A stretch of 64,000 nt of DNA from contig MU404056.1 of NCBI GenBank assembly GCA_022695795.1, forward strand, positions 744,001 to 808,000, in the 5' to 3' direction. Source of the stretch: Biscogniauxia marginata (Eukaryota; Ascomycota; Sordariomycetes; Xylariales; Xylariaceae). Under the pieces are notes generated by a model. That model was given only the letters and a program-made list of their open reading frames with translations, was not told the DNA's origin and made no database searches. Both the position numbers and the translations under genes were made by a program. Each line of letters begins with the position of its first letter. Within the stretch, counting starts at the first letter, position 1. Of the stretch, positions 45,901 through 54,456 are shown piece by piece.

Positions 45901-46901
45901 CCAATGGCTCTGGTCGCGATGCCTTCTGCAAGCTGACAGCCAATGTCCGGGCGTATGTCAGCCGGGCTTTGGATGAAAGACACAATATTTGGATGTTAGG
46001 AGGGAAGAAGGGGCCTGAGCCGACTCAGCGCAGCGTCGAACGCGAGTTTTTCGGCAGCCAGACCGACAGCACGACGGCCATGAAATTAGGAAAAGATGGT
46101 AATCATAGCTGGACCCAACTCCTTCGCGCCAACGTTTATCCTGAGGTTGCTAGCTTATACCTGAATAAATCAGTTAGTGAGGAAGACCTTGACTCGAATA
46201 GTATCAACCGCCACGGGGACGAGGCCCGCTCGCTGGCAGCTACAAGTGTCAACCGACAAGAAGTTCTTAGCCAGCTGTCTGCATCACCGTTATGGCCATA
46301 CCGCTCGCAGCTTATAAAGCAGTCTTCGAAATTCGCCAAGCTCCGCGAGTACGTTGACGAAATGGTAGCTTACAAGGGCCGGGACCCGGAGATCCATGAT
46401 CCTGGTCCTGCTGACGGCAGTAAAGTCCGACACATGGTTGTTTTTACCGACTCTCCCGTCTCCAGCTTCGTCACCTTTATGCTGCTTTATATCAAATACC
46501 CTGATGTCAAGGTCATGCTGATCAACGGGCGCACGCGTAGTGTGGCAACCAAGAGCATGCCCGGATACGGGCGCCGAGAGATGGTCGATGATCTGATGTC
46601 GGATTGTACGGACAGTTCTCCCAACAAGATCCTGGTCACGACCTATCGTATCTGCGGCACGGCACTTAACATGCAGCGAGCCAATTATTGTGTGCTGATG
46701 GAGCCGGCTCGTGATGCGAAAGAGGAGGCCCAGGCGGCCGCACGTGTGAACCGCCGGGGGCAATCGATGAAGCCTATCACTGTGCGGTTCTACGATGAAC
46801 GCAACCTGCCCGAGACGCTGAGGCGCGCCCGTCACCAGAACCAGGGCGACATGGATGCTTGGCAGGAGGAGGGCATCCGCTGGGATGACTTTCTGCAGTA
46901 G
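42987..46901 (+). CDS. SNF2-family helicase with N-terminal SAM-like domain
   Basis: Single exon, 1304 aa; ATG at 42987 in context ACACAATGG. Residues 1-90 (DPWDWNVDRVVREFC, LREHEADGHTILT, ELSIRSLKHKATFRHAL) fit a SAM-like helical domain. A charged linker includes VIVISSDSESESD at 485-497, a SUMO-interaction-type motif. The SNF2 ATPase starts near 560: motif I GDEMGLGKT 592-600, a Cys-containing insert, motif II DEAH 819-822, motif V around ILVTTYRICGTALN and motif VI QAAARVNRRGQ 1249-1259. Walker Lys599, DEAH and the arginines are intact, so ATPase activity is plausible. SNF2 proteins move along DNA and remodel chromatin; this fungal subfamily's target is unknown. There are no RING cysteines between the lobes, so it is not a Uls1-type protein. 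It lies 1 kb from a decayed kinase gene but shows no stops itself. Confidence 0.9.
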   Translation: MDNTDPWDWNVDRVVREFCSPHRTWTPSSDSPKLPLPQQLEASLREHEADGHTILTYPDEAELCNELSIRSLKHKATFRHALSQLRLRSQKYQNNQNKVSAPTTTSTPTLSLVATEHLSADEPARKRRRTTSTVILDKEKDNTDIHLQGTIAERIERQEPERRRVQPHLAAVRCQPAEPNRPTSQYFRDAGLSNYDILCHDDTDSATQQDICEFAFDSSSVTVYRGHQIQVHRMLYRALKNIPHTRRCGKRPADSVAPLNDPFDDEVLPVYGESDQEYDSETWNEIQEEQRERRSQQARPGCLTAGKINAILDTIIQRYEAKWWEEKKAGLRYKAPQTWDSIQKSRQQYIRMRSRDLQRLDKRIAALRGEIATANLWYAENDLVHVAASLEPSIRDRLETKWLLDLANQKHKPEEAAALPPQRGKRAAGPDPYEDVDITDTGEDLTSEPGDMMPLAQYENESPAITASQSEHITSQTSASSRHEVIVISSDSESESDTTSPASTVRNATRLDDDADEEDSREQVEEIGRQFANRSISTRDWKSLCRLFQCPEDITEHKPAGFKLIISGYQLHAIWWQLTQYPVRGVPGGCLGDEMGLGKTIEVIATFAVFAIIKTNYIEVQNYWENGITIDGREHLPRNQNKTDAACPGQHLSLSGLLCPCVKSGEAYLVATKLPSLPTICFVPPNSIHGWHREFENLLDLSHPVMKDLQLSIMHNDFKRNEAYYHSSSRVQETMAKAIECHINQQNGLPDCYLKGRQGLSNWFLLVSSSGAQSLYNAYDDKTVNYRSRRGGKDGQHGKEHEGKIFITNGLAASFVFFDEAHTYRGSLSSPTQPFVILKTITYKSWEPTIAFAVSGSISGSGPSQLTNIVDHILRVKDEQEEGEPSIGGITSAAELEGKRSDWSYLLQNSHIISNPKTRAEVKKRKESMGKVMKSLVPHILMARRNVDKFRGHPIGDDGREIVVKQIRCDMANGSGRDAFCKLTANVRAYVSRALDERHNIWMLGGKKGPEPTQRSVEREFFGSQTDSTTAMKLGKDGNHSWTQLLRANVYPEVASLYLNKSVSEEDLDSNSINRHGDEARSLAATSVNRQEVLSQLSASPLWPYRSQLIKQSSKFAKLREYVDEMVAYKGRDPEIHDPGPADGSKVRHMVVFTDSPVSSFVTFMLLYIKYPDVKVMLINGRTRSVATKSMPGYGRREMVDDLMSDCTDSSPNKILVTTYRICGTALNMQRANYCVLMEPARDAKEEAQAAARVNRRGQSMKPITVRFYDERNLPETLRRARHQNQGDMDAWQEEGIRWDDFLQ

Positions 46902-47614
46902 TAGCTCGGCTTCAACTTTAGCAGTGTATACTGAGAGTAGTGTAACTGACGTTAATGACCTGAGTTTTGGTATTAAGGGATGTTTAAAAAGAGTGTTAAG
47001 TACGAGTTGTCTGCGAAGATGGTTTCGGTACTTGACTTTCTGTTTTGCCCTGTCCTTTCTACTTCCAGGTAGTGTGCAAGTCTGATAGGGTGCATTTATC
47101 AAAATTGAGCTGAATAGCTTGGTTAGATGTAGCTAGTTGAAGGATTCAACGTCGTCAGATAAAATATTGAAGCCCGTATTAGGTGAGTCATGCTTTAATA
47201 TGCATTATGACCTGGTTAATGGCTGGGAAGAAGGACAAGGCCTCCCGAATGTTATCTATTTCATTAGTTTAGGCATGGTATTAGAACCCTAAGTCCCGTT
47301 TCGGGAGCACCCGTGGTGATCTACTCCTTAACCCCGCCCTCCCATCATCCTAGGCCCGTTTGGCTGGCAGGTGCCCCTGTCCCATTGTAAAAGCCGACAA
47401 GAGGAAGGAGACCTAAGGCATTTAAACTTTAAACTAGGTACCTAACCTAGTCGCAAACCATGCCCCCCACCCTCCACCCACCTTCACTAAATCTATTCTC
47501 TCTCTTTTTTTTATTCATCACCCGACCTGTCCAACTTTTCGCTACTGTTCATTCCAATCATTTCAGAGGCACCTTTCCGTCATTGGCATCGTCGTGGCGC
47601 CATTCATTCTCAAT
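46902..47614. other. Intergenic DNA between the SNF2 gene and the 47732 gene
   Basis: No gene recognised. The last 150 bp are pyrimidine-rich, typical of a fungal promoter and leader, and lead into the 5'-UTR intron at 47615. Confidence 0.4.
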
Positions 47615-47673
47615 GTACGTCAAATGGCTGCCGTTCCCTCCGCTGCTAATCCCTACTCACTAATTTCTTGCAG
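47615..47673 (+). other. Probable 5'-UTR intron
   Basis: AAT|GTACGT donor, an internal CTCACTAATTTC branch-point-like site and TTGCAG acceptor, 59 bp. It ends 58 bp before the ATG at 47732. Confidence 0.5.
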
Positions 47674-47731
47674 CTGTTGTTGTTTCCATCCCCGCACTCA
47701 AGTCATCTCGATTGAGCCAACTTCGCCGACA

Positions 47732-48379
47732 ATGGCATCTCAGCGCATTGGAGACGTGGAGGTCCCTATTTTCCACCAATCCGTCGAGCTCGGCACCTAT
47801 AAAATATCTTGTCATCCTACTCGCACCGTCACGGTGCCTTGTGGCCTATCGTAGGAAGATATGGTCAAGGCTTGTGCCGTGATGCATAACGTGTAAGTCT
47901 TGTATTATATTGCTTTTTAAAAACTTGGCTTACTAGGTTGTAGTACTACCCTGTTCCCCGGGTTCTGTCACGAGACTGCCTCTACCCGTCATATCTTGCC
48001 CAAGCTCGCCGAAGAGACCGGAATCGAGCTCGACATTGCCAACCTGGTATCCGTATCTCCAGGCGGAGAGTACGCATTCGACTCGGCGAAAGTTGGTACA
48101 ATAGCCGAGAATCTTCGACAAGCAGGCATCGGCAAGAAAAGCTGGGCTCGATTCGCAGTGGTTACCCACAGCGCTGCGATTTTGAGATATATGGACGACG
48201 AAAGCCTAAACCGTGCCCCTGGACCCACCGACCTTCAGCTGTGGAGAGACGATCCACGGGGCCTGGCTCTCAAGTTTGTCCCAGTCGTACTGCGATGGAA
48301 AGAGTTTTCGGATTCTCTTCATGGCCAGCCTGAGCTGCTTGACTCTCTGACGACGTTCCGAAGCCTACGTTTAGACTAG
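47732..48379 (+). pseudogene. Two-exon gene with one in-frame TAG
   Basis: Exon 1 is 47732-47892 and exon 2 47944-48379, with a 51-bp intron (GTAAGT donor, TTGTAG acceptor). The joined frame is 198 codons and is broken only by TAG at codon 41 (47852-47854), where CAG-to-TAG would restore Gln. The N-terminus reads IGDVEVPIFHQSVELGTY; exon 2 reads CHETASTRHILPKLAEE, LVSVSPGGEYAF and WARFAVVTHSAAILRYM. I recognise no domain; the regular sequence on both sides of the stop and in-phase splicing show this was a real gene. It follows the SNF2 gene on the same strand, about 830 bp away, with its own 5'-UTR intron. Either a recent null allele, or the stop is avoided by unseen splicing. Confidence 0.55.
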
Positions 48380-48664
48380 CGGTAAGGACACACGAGTCTG
48401 ACAGGAAGTAGCACGAGATGAGTTCAGCTGAGTATGCGTTTAGTCGGGATAAGAAGTGGGTAATTAGCTATGCTAGATAACGAGCCTGCGAAATTATGCT
48501 TCAGTTTAGCTCTTAATATATTTAAATCTTTTCAAGCCTCATACAAGATCTATATAGAGACTATAGTGTCTTATCTCCTGTTTGCCGGTTACTATCAGTT
48601 GTGAACACAACCTTTCGCAGCTTATTAACATTTAGCTTTTGATCCCTGAAAATGTCTCGAAGTA

Positions 48665-48990
48665 TCACGAAAATCACTGTACTGCATATAAGCAATGCCT
48701 ATCGGTATAAAAGCCTTTCGGACTGGAAGTTTTAAGATATAAAAATGGAGTCTTCCATACCACACACGACCCATAAAATGGGCCGTTCCACGTGACGCTC
48801 ACCCCATTAAAACTAGGTACGATCGCTGAATCTAGTTATTTTTAAAGCCTTCACGTCAAAATCATTGCATATTGTATTGTAATAAGGTCGTGCCAAATAA
48901 TGCGATTTCAGAGGTATTAATATTATCTTATAGTCTCTTTTTATTGTGTTGTAGATATAACTTATGGTAGAGTATTTTTATAATATACTT
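48665..48990 (-). repeat. Dispersed repeat, copy 2 (inverted relative to 7489-7785)
   Basis: Reverse complement matches 7489-7785 over about 300 bp, for example GGAGTCTTCCAT, CCATAAAATGGGC, GTTCCACGTGAC, GTCAAAATCATTGCATATTG and CTTATGGTAGAGTA. It contains GGTATAAAAGCC, which may be a promoter element of the parent transposon. Confidence 0.7.
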
Positions 48991-49362
48991 ACTTTACGAT
49001 AATCCGCTAGTTGATGGACAAGTCAGTCCCTGGGTGTTTCAGAACTCTCAAATCGGGCGGATAATATTGTAGCGCTTGAGAGATTGATATACTTCGATTG
49101 AAGTCGAGTAAATATGTTTGCGGGGATTCTTAAGAGTAAGAGGACCACAATTTCAAGGCATACCCAGCAAAATGATGTCGCCAAGGCACACGACGCTGTC
49201 TTTCACTTGAACGTCAAAACAAGGGTTTAAAGAAGATCTAACGATCGATCAGTCTAGTGGGAATATAACCTCCGGCATTAGTAGTGCTCAACCTAAATTA
49301 AGGTGAAAGATAGTCTAAATTGCGGGGTCTTAGCGCAGGGTCTTCAGCAACAAGTGGGGTTA

Positions 49363-49716
49363 ATACCCTTCTGTTCAGCCCACAGCTGGGTTGAACGTAC
49401 AATGCGCATTGCTTCCAACGGCCCAATGATCGGGACGCCTGATGGCACCGGCGGCGATCGGAAAGGCAGACTGATTGCGACCCTATCTCCCTCCAGCGGC
49501 AGAAAGAATTTCCAAAGCCAGCAGGAGACCAGATGGGCGGGGACCTGCGGTGCCAGACAGATAATTCAAATCCCATGCGACACACCCGTTAGTGCAATGT
49601 ACACGATTATATGGGTATGGGACTGGCCAACCATGGGTACTTTTGGCGCTCCGGTACTACCTGTTAGCTTTCATGCTAACGACACATACGCCACGGGGCC
49701 GTTCGAGATGGCGTAA
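49363..49716 (+). pseudogene. Remnant of a secreted AHSWVE-type (DUF7492-like) protein
   Basis: The frame contains SAHSWVERTMRIASNGPMIG, then directly TGGDRKGRLIATLS and later YTIIWVWDWPTMG. In the fungal secreted family with mature N-terminus AHSWVE (DUF7492-like), these blocks normally stand about 100 or more residues apart, so an internal deletion is inferred. The usual signal peptide is not visible; the His after Ala would be the mature N-terminus. The segment between the blocks has drifted (few expected Cys remain). Probably non-functional. Family assignment is from motif memory. Confidence 0.4.
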
Positions 49717-50018
49717 GCGAGCTGCGGACTAGTGCCCTTGCAATACGTCCCAGTTACAAGCTACAAACAAGACACGTAGAATGCAGCCAATATGTTTGAC
49801 TTGAGGCAGAGAAATTATCTTTTTGTGTATGTGGCTCTAGAGGATCTGCTAGTTGTCCATGCAGAGAAATATCCACAGGGTAGTTGAGCATAGTGCATCG
49901 GATTCAACCATCTGGCAATTATCAAAGCACAATACGACTGCTATATGCAGCTAAAAGACTGCTCAATGAAGTGGAGTCGTAAGGAAAATACTATTCCCGG
50001 CAAGCTGTAAAAATGAAA

Positions 50019-50321
50019 CTAGGCATCTGCTATTTCAGGTACCACAAACACAAGTGTTCCCTCCAGGCAAGCTCGTATCTCCGCATCATTTCGGTTGATC
50101 TCGTCCATCGCTACGAGATAATCGTCATCATCATCCTGAGCTACAAGATTCTCAAATTCCAAACATCGAGCTTCCCAGCTTTCATCTCGGAGAAATCGAG
50201 CCCAAGGGCACTCTGCGCCGAATAGCTGTTTGCGAGAGGGAAACGCTGGCACTGAAATTTGAAATTCGAGGAGGAACAGAAGATCAGATATTCCTAACAC
50301 ATGTAACATGTCTCTCACCAC
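50019..50321 (-). CDS. Possible orphan gene or gene fragment
   Basis: About 95 codons from the first ATG at 50309 (or a longer frame from upstream without ATG), ending at 50019. It contains PWARFLRDESWEARCLEFENLV and an acidic QDDDDDYLVAMDEIN. Composition is protein-like but no family is recognised and no splice-supported start was found. Confidence 0.35.
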   Translation of the reverse strand: MVRDMLHVLGISDLLFLLEFQISVPAFPSRKQLFGAECPWARFLRDESWEARCLEFENLVAQDDDDDYLVAMDEINRNDAEIRACLEGTLVFVVPEIADA

Positions 50322-50672
50322 AGACGTTGCAAGACGGTACAGGTTTATTATGGGAAAGCCTTGGGCGGAAAATGGGAGACATACGGTCCATGATGAAAGG
50401 CATCTCTATTTATCCCTACGATTTGTTCACAACCAGAGCTCCCAAATGCTGTGCTGCTGTGCTGCTGTGCCTCGTGATCCCGGTTTCCGGAGACTGATCC
50501 AGGGTCCGGGAGTTCGTTGTCCAATGCATGGTATCGGGGATTGAAGGCACTAGAAAGAATATATAATCTTGCCGAATCGCGTGCGATAGAACCTATGGAA
50601 ACTTTTGGTGAAGTGACTTTGGCAGATGTTGGCGAAAGATGAGGAGATGAGGAGATGAGGAATTGCGATCAA

Positions 50673-51026
50673 GTGCAAAGGTGTACGGTACATAGGAGCT
50701 TAGTCAGCTACAATGCAAGGTTATGAGTCCTGGTGCAAAGGAGTGCAAATAGGCGTGAATGTAGGGTTTATAGAAACCTCTCTGGCTAATATGCAGGAAG
50801 ATGCTAGTAGATGCTAGAAAACCTGGGGTGCTAAAGCCGGGGACGAAGAGTGCAAGCAAGCGCAGGGAAGTATGGTAATATAGACAGTCAAGCCCGTGTG
50901 AAGTGCAAAGATGTGCTAGCAAGTGCAAACGAACTTAGACCGTGGGACCAGCCGCATGAAAGTGCAAGCAAAGGCAAGGAAGTCGGTCCCCAGGGGCACA
51001 AGTTGTTTAAATGACAGCAGGTGCAA
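50673..51026. repeat. Cluster of eight GTGCAA motifs
   Basis: GTGCAA at 50673, 50733, 50743, 50850, 50903, 50923, 50962 and 51021, all on the plus strand and often AGTGCAAA/G, with further near-copies (ATGCAA, GTGCTA). Preceded by a GATGAGGA microsatellite-like run near 50638-50662. It lies downstream of the minus-strand gene 51147-51982. Confidence 0.55.
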
Positions 51027-51146
51027 TTAGGCGCGAAGAAGTTACAGCGCCAAGAGGGACAAATATATTGTGCGACCATATGTAAAAAGACTAAATGCGG
51101 GTAGCATGATAAGTATTAGCAAGCAAACTTTAAGCGCGAATCCCTG

Positions 51147-51982
51147 TCACTGCCCAGAAAGCAACGAAGCCCTAGCCCCCGCAACAGCATTCAGCAACTC
51201 CTTCGTCTTTCCCGTCCTGCTTGCCCGCTCGGCCATCTCCGCAAGGCGGACACACAGAGCAGCAAGCCCCGATGGAGCATTTTGCCTGGCGTTGGCGGCC
51301 AGTGCTGCCATAGTGGCCATGTTTACACCAGAGGACCTTTGACTTTTCGGGGTAAGCTTCCAAAACGGCACGGGGAGCGGAATACATACATAATCGTCTC
51401 GGCGACGCTGGAGTACACGAGAAGAAAGAGCGGCGATGGACCCGCAAGCGTCTGCAAGTGCCTGCCGGTCCGTCTGCGTTCATATATTTTTCTCCTAAGT
51501 TCCTCATCATGAGGATGCTTTTCTTGCCCGCTTTGATATATGTCAATTGCAACGCTCGCGTCGCCGCGCCCAGATTTGCGGCGAGCTCCCTTGTCTCTCT
51601 CGGACCTTGCAATGTCTTTTAGCAAATCCGATAGTCGCATGTACTGGACATAAGCAAGCCGTCGAAGCAGATAGGAGCCTTGCGTCCCGACTATGACGCG
51701 GTCTAGGATTTGGAATGCACCGATAAAACGGTGGTCTGAACTTGCGATGCCATCTGGTGGCGTGGTCTCGCGGAGCAACGTTATCCAGTCCGGCACGATC
51801 TTTTCGCAGTTGTCAGCGAAGAAGTTGAGCGGATCGAGACCTAATAGCCTACTGGTAAGAGAGGCTATCTGTATTGGTTTCTTCCTCGTCGTGACGCGAC
51901 TTTTAGGGGGCTTTCTGGATCGGCCCCTTGGAGGAATCAAAGTCGGGGGTTTATTCTTTCCAGCAGAGGACATATTTCTCAT
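51147..51982 (-). CDS. Two-exon orphan protein, 260 aa
   Basis: Exon 1 is 51982-51390 and exon 2 51336-51147; the 53-bp intron has GTATGT donor, GCTTACC branch point and AAAG acceptor. Together 783 nt give 260 residues without stops. Residues 10-36 are basic and Pro-rich (RGRSRKPPKSRVTTRKKP), possibly a nuclear signal. The middle reads LLGLDPLNFFADNCEKIVPDW and FIGAFQILDRVIVG, a helical domain conserved-looking but unknown to me. Exon 2 is an Ala-rich helix (MATMAALAANARQN, LAEMAERASRTGKTKELL). Confidence comes from the precise intron. The GTGCAA cluster is just downstream. Confidence 0.65.
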
Positions 51983-52391
51983 TTAGTTATGCCGGCATTC
52001 CTGACGCTTATCTGTGCACTGATCGGAAAGGAAGACATGAGATGGGATTTAAATAAATCCTGGATGCTGCCCTGAATCCGGGATTCAATCTAGGGATCCT
52101 CGATGTGTGTATCCTAGGCCCATAATGCGGGCTGCACCGAAGCTGTGACTTAGTGCACTAGGAAGTCCCAAAAAGGGACGCGCCGGAATCAAAAGCTGGA
52201 TACGCGTGAACAGGGCAGGACGCCAAATCAGGACCACAGCACCCAATGCCGGGATCCACGGTTTGATCTACCTCGTGAATCCGCGGTACCCCGCCTGGGA
52301 AGCCGGATTGTGGCTGACAGAAGCCTATTGAGCATACTACGACAAGCGGTAAACGTCTCCCCACGCCATTAAGCTTAGGATCGCGAAAACA

Positions 52392-52520
52392 TGTGACGAA
52401 CCCTCCTGTTACTTCCTGTCAGCTGACTTCACAGGTAGGTCACGTACTGAGTTTACTTGATTTGCAGCTAACAATAGTTCAAGAGTGATTCAAGGTATCT
52501 CAATAAAGTATGTTCGACGA
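52392..52520 (-). repeat. Truncated LTR (U5-R fragment)
   Basis: TGTGACGAACCCTCCTG, GTCAGCTGACTTCACAGG and ACTTGATTTGCAGCTAAC match the start of reverse-oriented LTRs. Similarity stops near 52520, where a hairpin sequence begins. Confidence 0.75.
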
Positions 52521-52703
52521 AATTACCGAGCGTTAGCGAGGTAATTGAGTATAAAAATTAGGAAAAGGTGAAGAATTGCTGCTGAACCCAGACGTGAAAA
52601 TTCGTGTGAATTTTTCTTTCGTTTTGTTGCATCTACAACTCTTCAGTGGGCAGCGTTACCCTTTTATGCTAGTGACTGGCCGGGGATACGCTACGCGTAT
52701 CCC
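52521..52703. repeat. Two hairpins around a TATA-like element
   Basis: AATTACC (52521-52527) pairs with GGTAATT (52540-52546), followed by GTATAAAAATTAGG near 52549. GGGATACGC (52683-52691) pairs with GCGTATCCC (52695-52703) over a 3-nt loop. The two frame a short ORF (52576-52809) that looks fortuitous. Possibly an unknown small element or its end. Confidence 0.45.
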
Positions 52704-53147
52704 TCGCGTTTCGCGTTTTCGGGCCCAAGCCTTACTTCTGCGATGTTGGTTAGTGTCTAATCAACGCCTCATGTATCTAGGTACGCACAACCATCACCAT
52801 GTAGCATAAGTGATACTATGCATTCTGACAATTAACTTTGATTGGGTTTGTGTCCGAAGTACTCTTCGGGATACTGGATATCTACAAGTAGTACCTCGTA
52901 CCTACCTCGCCTACTATTAAGATCCACTTAAATTCCGAAAGAGGAAAGTTTCTTGCTCAAGCACACCTGTATTGGCGCGTTGAGGCTGCTAGGGTTTACA
53001 GATGCTCCCTCACTGTCACTTGTTGCTGCCATACCTAGGCACCCACCTGATATCATGCAAATATGTTGCACAATCAAGGCGAGAACATATGAGGTTTAGG
53101 TTTGATTTGTTGGAGCTACAGTGTGCATACGTCCTGGTTGTGGAGAT
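52704..53147. other. Intergenic DNA, no gene seen
   Basis: Nothing recognised. Confidence 0.4.
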
Positions 53148-53340
53148 GGGCGCATAAGGAGTCCCCTAGGGTGATCGTAACAAGGACTTGAGCCCGGGTA
53201 CTCCTGCTCTTCAAGCGCATAACGTATCCCGCGGGGTGATTGTAACATGGTGATGCCTCGCCTTGCTATCCGGGCGCAAAACGGGTCCCCTGGGGTGCCT
53301 GGATAAGCGGTAGTACTCTAGCGCGAAACCTGTACGCTTT
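53148..53340 (+). repeat. Three imperfect tandem units of about 60-64 bp
   Basis: Units start at 53148 (GGGCGCATAAGG), 53212 (CAAGCGCATAACG) and 53272 (CGGGCGCAAAACGG). Each is followed by a TCCC(C/G)NNGGGGTG core, and in the first two GTAACAAGG or GTAACATGG. They lie within 300 bp upstream of the interrupted gene at 53446. Confidence 0.6.
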
Positions 53341-53445
53341 TGCTTATTGCCTTTGAGGCACGAGAGCTACCACTTCGAGAAGCGACCTCTCCAGCTTAGA
53401 GCCTTGCAGAAACCTCTACTCTCGATACTCTTAACACCAAGCAAA

Positions 53446-54060
53446 ATGCAACACCCTTACGAATTGAACGAATCTGACCTGGTTTGGCCTGAAGAGGCTT
53501 CCTGGGCCACTTTTGCCGAACCTAACATTGACAGTGTCTCTTTCAGTGATGCCTATGTCGTGTTACGATCCAACTGGATCTACTTACCCTTTGCCCTTGC
53601 GCGTCCGGATTTGGGTTCTTCCTTCTCCTCTATCATCACGTGATGATAGAGCGGCGCTCCGTTGTGCTCTGAGAGCAAGACGGAGCACGCTCCCTTGTGC
53701 TCTGGGAGCAGGACAGAGCTCACATTGAATGATGGATCTGGACAACTATAAGTAGGATGGGGTTTCCTTGTGTAATTAGTCTCGGGTTCTCTAGCTATCA
53801 ATCTAAGACTACAGTCACTCTTTGATACTATAGTGAGAGTACCTTGAAACCTCTCTGACGAACATAACATTGTGAATCAATTGAACCAATCTCAACCCAC
53901 TGTTACCTGCAAATCAAGAAAAACCCAGTACGTACTCACCTGTGAAGTCAGCTGACTAGGAACACACAGGGAGGTTCGTCACATGTCGGATACAGCAGCA
54001 TCTCCTTCCTCAATATCGCAGCATTAGACGACGATGCCTCGCATCTCGACATGGTCACGA
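53446..54060 (+). pseudogene. Host gene split by the solo LTR at 53561
   Basis: ATG at 53446 (context GCAAAATGC) opens a frame reading HPYELNESDLVWPEE and SFSDAYV up to 53560. The LTR occupies 53561-53983. When the LTR and one target duplication are ignored, the frame continues without a stop from 53989 through FLNIAALDDDASHLD to a TAA at about 54058-54060, about 62 codons in total. With the LTR in place the frame ends inside it at 53643. No domain recognised. An original intron and longer C-terminus cannot be excluded because another ORF starts at 54034. Confidence 0.5.
53561..53983 (+). repeat. Solo LTR with TSD TGTCG
   Basis: 423 bp from TGTTACGATCC to GTTCGTCACA, with TGTCG at 53556-53560 and 53984-53988. 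TATAAG is at 53748. U3 contains a 24-bp perfect palindrome centred on CACGTG (53628-53651) and a tandem pair of 33-bp units with TTGTGCTCTG (53655-53722). No RIP mutations are evident. Confidence 0.92.
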
Positions 54061-54456
54061 CAGCTCTTTAATACGTCCCTCTTTTTCAGAGATCATGCTT
54101 ATGATCCCTGTCCTATACCTTTTTCTTGGCAAAGACTATACTCCACTGTCTTTACAGGACTCGGACAACCTCCGCCTCATTGGTTAAGGAGCTATTTCGC
54201 AGCGCGGGGAAGGACCCGGCGGCCGCGCTATATTAAAATAGGTAAAAGGGGAAAGCCTAAATCCTTGACCGACGCCATGCAGAGTCTTGCTGGGAATATT
54301 GACGCACGTATGCGTAAAGAGATGAAGCAAGAACTAGAAGACGCGGTGGCCAGATATGACACTGAGATTGCGGAATCTCACGAGAAAAGGCGAAAAATTC
54401 AAGATCCCCCTGACGATTCAGTGTGGATATCCTTGTGTGCTGTGAAGAGACGGTGA
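54034..54456 (+). CDS. 140-aa ORF, possibly downstream part of the split gene
   Basis: Open frame with RGRTRRPRYIKIGKRGKPK (basic) and a C-terminal charged helix KQELEDAVARYDTEIAES, DSVWISLCAVKRR at the end. It overlaps the end of the split gene in another frame, so it may be its last exon through unseen splicing or a separate gene. No family recognised. Confidence 0.4.
   Translation: MPRISTWSRQLFNTSLFFRDHAYDPCPIPFSWQRLYSTVFTGLGQPPPHWLRSYFAARGRTRRPRYIKIGKRGKPKSLTDAMQSLAGNIDARMRKEMKQELEDAVARYDTEIAESHEKRRKIQDPPDDSVWISLCAVKRR

Noticed and set aside
45309..45983. 224-codon minus-strand ORF
   Set aside because: Antisense shadow of the SNF2 helicase gene, which has all conserved motifs on the plus strand.
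46290..47102. 270-codon minus-strand ORF
   Set aside because: Mostly antisense to the conserved helicase C-terminal motifs; no recognisable domain.
52158..52364. 68-codon minus-strand ORF
   Set aside because: No start context, domain or intron support.
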